Below are positions 60,948 to 64,000 of a stretch of DNA of 64,000 bases, one piece after another. How positions within the stretch are numbered: the first letter of the stretch is position 1; every line of letters starts with the position of its first letter. The DNA is taken from contig NZ_VEBF01000001.1 of assembly GCF_007676705.1 (NCBI RefSeq), positions 2,046,001-2,110,000 of the forward strand, written 5' to 3'. The notes beneath the pieces were generated by a model that ran no database searches, had not been told where the DNA came from, and worked only from the letters and a program-made list of their open reading frames with translations. The DNA is from Paenibacillus xylanexedens. GTDB taxonomy: Bacteria; Bacillota; Bacilli; Paenibacillales; Paenibacillaceae. The position numbers and the translations under genes were made by a program.

Positions 60948-62700
60948 TCCCTATTCGTTTCATTACATTGCTCACCGGCACGTATGCCGGGGTCTGGCTG
61001 ATACCTCTTAGACAACTCACCAAATTCTGTTTGGCCAGAAATGCATCCGTCGTCAGCAGATGTCGCACATAATCATTGCTCGTTCGTTCCAGTTCATCTA
61101 CAAGTACCTCACGTACCTGCTTCCAAAAATGCTCCTCCGGTACGTTCACATCTCGCGCCATTGCATGGATCAGAGAACCCAGATGATTGACGATAAAATA
61201 GTAAGAAGTCCGCGCCCAGGCTTTCTCTCGTGAATAGAACAACAGATCGGATGCTTCACGGTCCTGCTCACGGATAAGTTCCTCATCCACGCTGACCCCT
61301 TCCAGATCGCGGACGATAAAATCCACAGGCAACCCATCCTCCAATGTCACAAGGGTATTCTGCAAATGGGCTTCAAAATGAATGCCTTTCTCACCCGCCG
61401 CCCGTACAATCGGCAGCAGAGAACATGCCAGATAACGATCCAGCCAGCGCTCAGCTATGTCACGTCCACCACCCAGCATCGTCATCAGTCGCGACCGCAT
61501 CCCAGGAAGCGGTGCTTCAACCAGACTGGATAAGACATACGTATTCGCAGGGTCGAACTCAATGGGACGATAAGCTATCGTAAACAGACTGGTTAACTCT
61601 TCATCATCAAAAGCACAAGTCGCTACACCTGTCTCATACGCAATATGGGTGTGCGGTTCAGCACCGAAACAGTCATGCTGGCTGACGTATCTGGAGGCAT
61701 CCAGTGTTCTGCGCATCTGCTCAGCACTGTTGGTGCGGATCATGTTGGTGATCTGCATGTTCAGTGACAGCTTGATATTGCAGTTCCATGCCGGAATATA
61801 GACTGTACGGACCGAAGAAGTTGGATAGACGGTTGGCCCCGCACTGCCGAGCAGAATTAATTTTTGATCTCGAATATAAGACTGTACCTCGGTCAACTGT
61901 GATATGTACGCATATTGCCATGGATGGACGGGCAGCAGCCCATACATTCCACTCTTTTCTTTTAAGATAGGCTCCACATGGCTCCGCAGGAGATCATGCA
62001 AATCCATTACCGCCTCGTCATCCACCCATTCCTGCACGTAGACGTCCTGCCTCACGGCGATATAACAGAGTTGAAACGATGTGCGTAGCTCCGGACTGTA
62101 CTTCTGAACATCCTGCTCGCTGAAGCCTTTGGAATTCTTCGGGAACGGGTGAAACGGATGACCATACAACAGAGACTGTTCCGATGTGCGATAATCGTGA
62201 ATGTCGAGTCCGGCTGCTTGTTCGATATACAACGTAAGGTTACGCACACTGTTATCTACCTTTTGTGCAAAATCTCTGGCATACGCTGCCTTTACACGAT
62301 TCGTATTCTCACCCCATGGATGTGCAATATCCACCTCAAGTGAACTCTTCATCTCTATCGCACTCTTCAGCATTCCATGTTGATCCGAACTCGCTCCCTG
62401 TGCCCCATCTCCACTTAGCTCACATGTGATCCAGCGAACCAGGTCGCGATAATGCACCGCTTCTCCGTCAGATTCCATGCTGAGGTATTCATGCTCCCCC
62501 ATGACCGAGTAATAGGATAGCCGTCCTGTCACCGTCACCCCGCTGGCTTGAAAAGCAACAGCGTACGTCAGCGTAGTCGGATTGATCCGAAGATCGCTTT
62601 TCTTCTCTAGCGCAAGCTCACGGATATAACAGTTCAGCAGCAGTTTGCATGAATGTTCATGAGCCTGCTGCTCAGCTTCAGACCGGAGCTTGTTTTCCAT
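60913..62700 (-). CDS. IucA/IucC-family NIS siderophore synthetase (SbnE-like by position)
   Basis: Predicted 595 residues from the ATG at 62700. TTG codons at 62709 and 62718 are alternatives, and AAGAAGG is best spaced for 62709. Motifs are GHPFHPFPKNSKGFS, LLPVHPWQYAYI, KLSLNMQITNMIR, FEAHLQNTLVTL and IVRDLEGVSV. It follows the exporter gene with a short overlap and overlaps the next synthetase by about 35 bases. By synteny with sbnE it would start assembly by joining citrate to L-2,3-diaminopropionate (inference from the staphyloferrin B pathway). Confidence 0.87.
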   Translation of the reverse strand: MENKLRSEAEQQAHEHSCKLLLNCYIRELALEKKSDLRINPTTLTYAVAFQASGVTVTGRLSYYSVMGEHEYLSMESDGEAVHYRDLVRWITCELSGDGAQGASSDQHGMLKSAIEMKSSLEVDIAHPWGENTNRVKAAYARDFAQKVDNSVRNLTLYIEQAAGLDIHDYRTSEQSLLYGHPFHPFPKNSKGFSEQDVQKYSPELRTSFQLCYIAVRQDVYVQEWVDDEAVMDLHDLLRSHVEPILKEKSGMYGLLPVHPWQYAYISQLTEVQSYIRDQKLILLGSAGPTVYPTSSVRTVYIPAWNCNIKLSLNMQITNMIRTNSAEQMRRTLDASRYVSQHDCFGAEPHTHIAYETGVATCAFDDEELTSLFTIAYRPIEFDPANTYVLSSLVEAPLPGMRSRLMTMLGGGRDIAERWLDRYLACSLLPIVRAAGEKGIHFEAHLQNTLVTLEDGLPVDFIVRDLEGVSVDEELIREQDREASDLLFYSREKAWARTSYYFIVNHLGSLIHAMARDVNVPEEHFWKQVREVLVDELERTSNDYVRHLLTTDAFLAKQNLVSCLRGISQTPAYVPVSNVMKRIGSEVRGSRGIQG

Positions 62701-64000
62701 CTCGAACAATGATGCCAACCTTCTTTCGGGTTATAAGTAAGACCAGGGGAAGTGTAAGCAGAATGGCGCATCCAAGGCCGATACAGATCTCTTTGAGCGC
62801 TCCCCATTTGGCCATCTCCATGGACGTTCCTGCCCCGGCAAGCCATTGCCAGCGCATATCGTAATACAAGGTCATGCCCATCACCGCAAACGAAGAAGCG
62901 AGCCGCTCAATTGTGGTCGATAACACCGAGCCTTCATGCATGTCTTCCTCCGGTAAAGCCTGTAAACCAATAGCAGAGATACTCATGCCTGACAGACCAA
63001 CGCCAATTCCCCGGCACGCCATGAGCATACCGATGATCCAGATCGATGCTCCCATGGGTAGAACCGCAAACGACAGAATGGATATCGACACCAGCAACGT
63101 GCCCCATGCGATAAAATGTATGGACCGACCTCGGTCCAGCAAGCTGCCGCCAATCCACATGAACAGACTTGTGCAGATGGATAAGGGAATGAACAGCGCA
63201 CCGGATAGGGCTGGTGACAAGTGGAAGACATCCTGGAACAACAACGGCAATGCAAAGATCACGCCAAACATCACACAATCCTGAATCGTCGAGATCAGCA
63301 CGGTCAGTGGAAATACAGCATTACGCCGCAGCAACTGGTATCGGATCAATGGTTCCTTGCGACCGTTCTCTGTCTGGATAAAACGAATGAGTAATAGCAC
63401 ACCCAGTGCAATCAGCAGCCAAGGTACCCATACCACCACAACAGGACTCGCGTACAATTGTACCCCCAGACTAAGAGCACCTACAGCACTGATCAGCATT
63501 ATCACACTGGATGGATGCCATTTTTTCCTGCGGGCAGGGATATAGGGCTGAATGACTCGAACGCACCCAATGAACGAGAACACTGCCAGTGGCACATTGA
63601 GCCAGAACAACATTTCAAGCCGTCCATACTGAATGATGAATCCACCCAGAGTAGGCCCGGCAGCCGGAGCCAGCATAAGCAGCAAGCCCCACGCTCCAGT
63701 AATTCGTCCTCGCACCTCCGGTCCGTATACATCAAACAGCAGCACAAGTGATAACGGAATCATTAGCCCCGCGGCAACGCCGTGCATGAAACGAACCAGC
63801 AAGAGGACTTCGATGGAGTGATATAACAACGCACCTGCCACCGAGAACAGTCCATAGATACTAATCCCCAGCATAAACGTCTGCTTACGTCCCAGTCGGT
63901 CCACAATCAGGGAAGCCAGCGGCATCGTTAACGTCATGGCGAGCATGTACAGCGCGATGATCCATCCTCCTGCTGTCGTAGAGATCTGATAGTACTGCAC
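62678..64000 (-). CDS. MFS exporter of the siderophore operon, DHA2 type (5' end outside window)
   Basis: 440 codons are visible; the N-terminus (about 40 residues, first helix) lies beyond 64000. About thirteen hydrophobic segments are seen. Landmarks are the loop SLIVDRLGRKQTFML with the MFS D-R-x-G-R-(K/R) motif and the motif C-like GLLLMLAPAAGPTLGGFI characteristic of proton-driven drug exporters. The C-terminal part overlaps the first synthetase gene. Its place matches sbnD, the staphyloferrin B exporter, but SbnD is a shorter MFS subtype, so the exporter here may have been recruited separately. Confidence 0.85.
   Translation of the reverse strand: MQYYQISTTAGGWIIALYMLAMTLTMPLASLIVDRLGRKQTFMLGISIYGLFSVAGALLYHSIEVLLLVRFMHGVAAGLMIPLSLVLLFDVYGPEVRGRITGAWGLLLMLAPAAGPTLGGFIIQYGRLEMLFWLNVPLAVFSFIGCVRVIQPYIPARRKKWHPSSVIMLISAVGALSLGVQLYASPVVVVWVPWLLIALGVLLLIRFIQTENGRKEPLIRYQLLRRNAVFPLTVLISTIQDCVMFGVIFALPLLFQDVFHLSPALSGALFIPLSICTSLFMWIGGSLLDRGRSIHFIAWGTLLVSISILSFAVLPMGASIWIIGMLMACRGIGVGLSGMSISAIGLQALPEEDMHEGSVLSTTIERLASSFAVMGMTLYYDMRWQWLAGAGTSMEMAKWGALKEICIGLGCAILLTLPLVLLITRKKVGIIVRDGKQAPV

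Noticed and set aside
1..64000. rRNA, tRNA or riboswitch elements
   Set aside because: No tRNA cloverleaf, rRNA block, T-box or known riboswitch core could be recognised by eye. A covariance-model scan would be the decisive test.

Overview
The window reads as chromosomal DNA of a Paenibacillus-type, endospore-forming Firmicute. The basis is a GerA-type germinant receptor operon, strong AGGAGG ribosome binding sites with some GTG/TTG starts, YesM/YesN-type two-component regulators beside split sugar ABC transporters, and CcpA cre-like boxes. No rRNA, tRNA or CRISPR array was seen. Most genes are on the minus strand.

1-18.5 kb is carbohydrate uptake. The first ABC set is a permease pair plus a solute-binding lipoprotein cut by the window start. 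It lies next to a YesN-type response regulator, a YesM-type sensor kinase and a lipoprotein of unknown function. After a NERD protein, a second operon (18485 down to 7471) encodes, in transcription order, a glycosidase-like protein, two permeases, a solute-binding lipoprotein, a second glycosidase-like paralogue, a membrane AraC regulator and a beta-hydroxyacid dehydrogenase. This looks like a complete uptake, cleavage and control unit for an unidentified oligosaccharide.

18.7-29.5 kb holds the germinant receptor operon (B, A, C subunits), three small orphan genes, galactokinase with a cre box, and an MFS / DUF2268 / MerR-TipAS / membrane-protein run.

29.5-34.6 kb is an AT-rich island of decayed genes: a serine recombinase, a phage Bro-N antirepressor and secreted-protein fragments. 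It surrounds an intact EcoRI-type adenine methyltransferase and a DUF262-HNH nuclease that look like a restriction-modification pair. Near-identical gene tails and terminators lie at both edges.

34.7-50.1 kb is a conflict region. It has two WXG-headed polymorphic toxins, one with a C-terminal EndoU nuclease domain and one with a PD-(D/E)XK-like domain, each followed by an immunity gene. Further immunity-like genes, several preceded by short toxin-tail remnants, form an array. The array is punctuated by copies of one terminator hairpin, an IS3-type transposase scrap, and a 0.69 kb direct repeat that carries the 5' end of a PLD-helicase-DUF3427 gene. The complete helicase gene lies at the left end of the array.

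50.2-54.9 kb has a DUF4362 lipoprotein, a small secreted protein and a 1160-residue GH2 beta-galactosidase-like enzyme. 55.2-64 kb is a tightly overlapping operon for an NIS siderophore whose content matches the staphyloferrin B pathway: exporter, three IucA/IucC synthetases, SbnG-like citrate synthase and SbnH-like decarboxylase. SbnA/SbnB-type genes are not in view and could lie beyond 64 kb.
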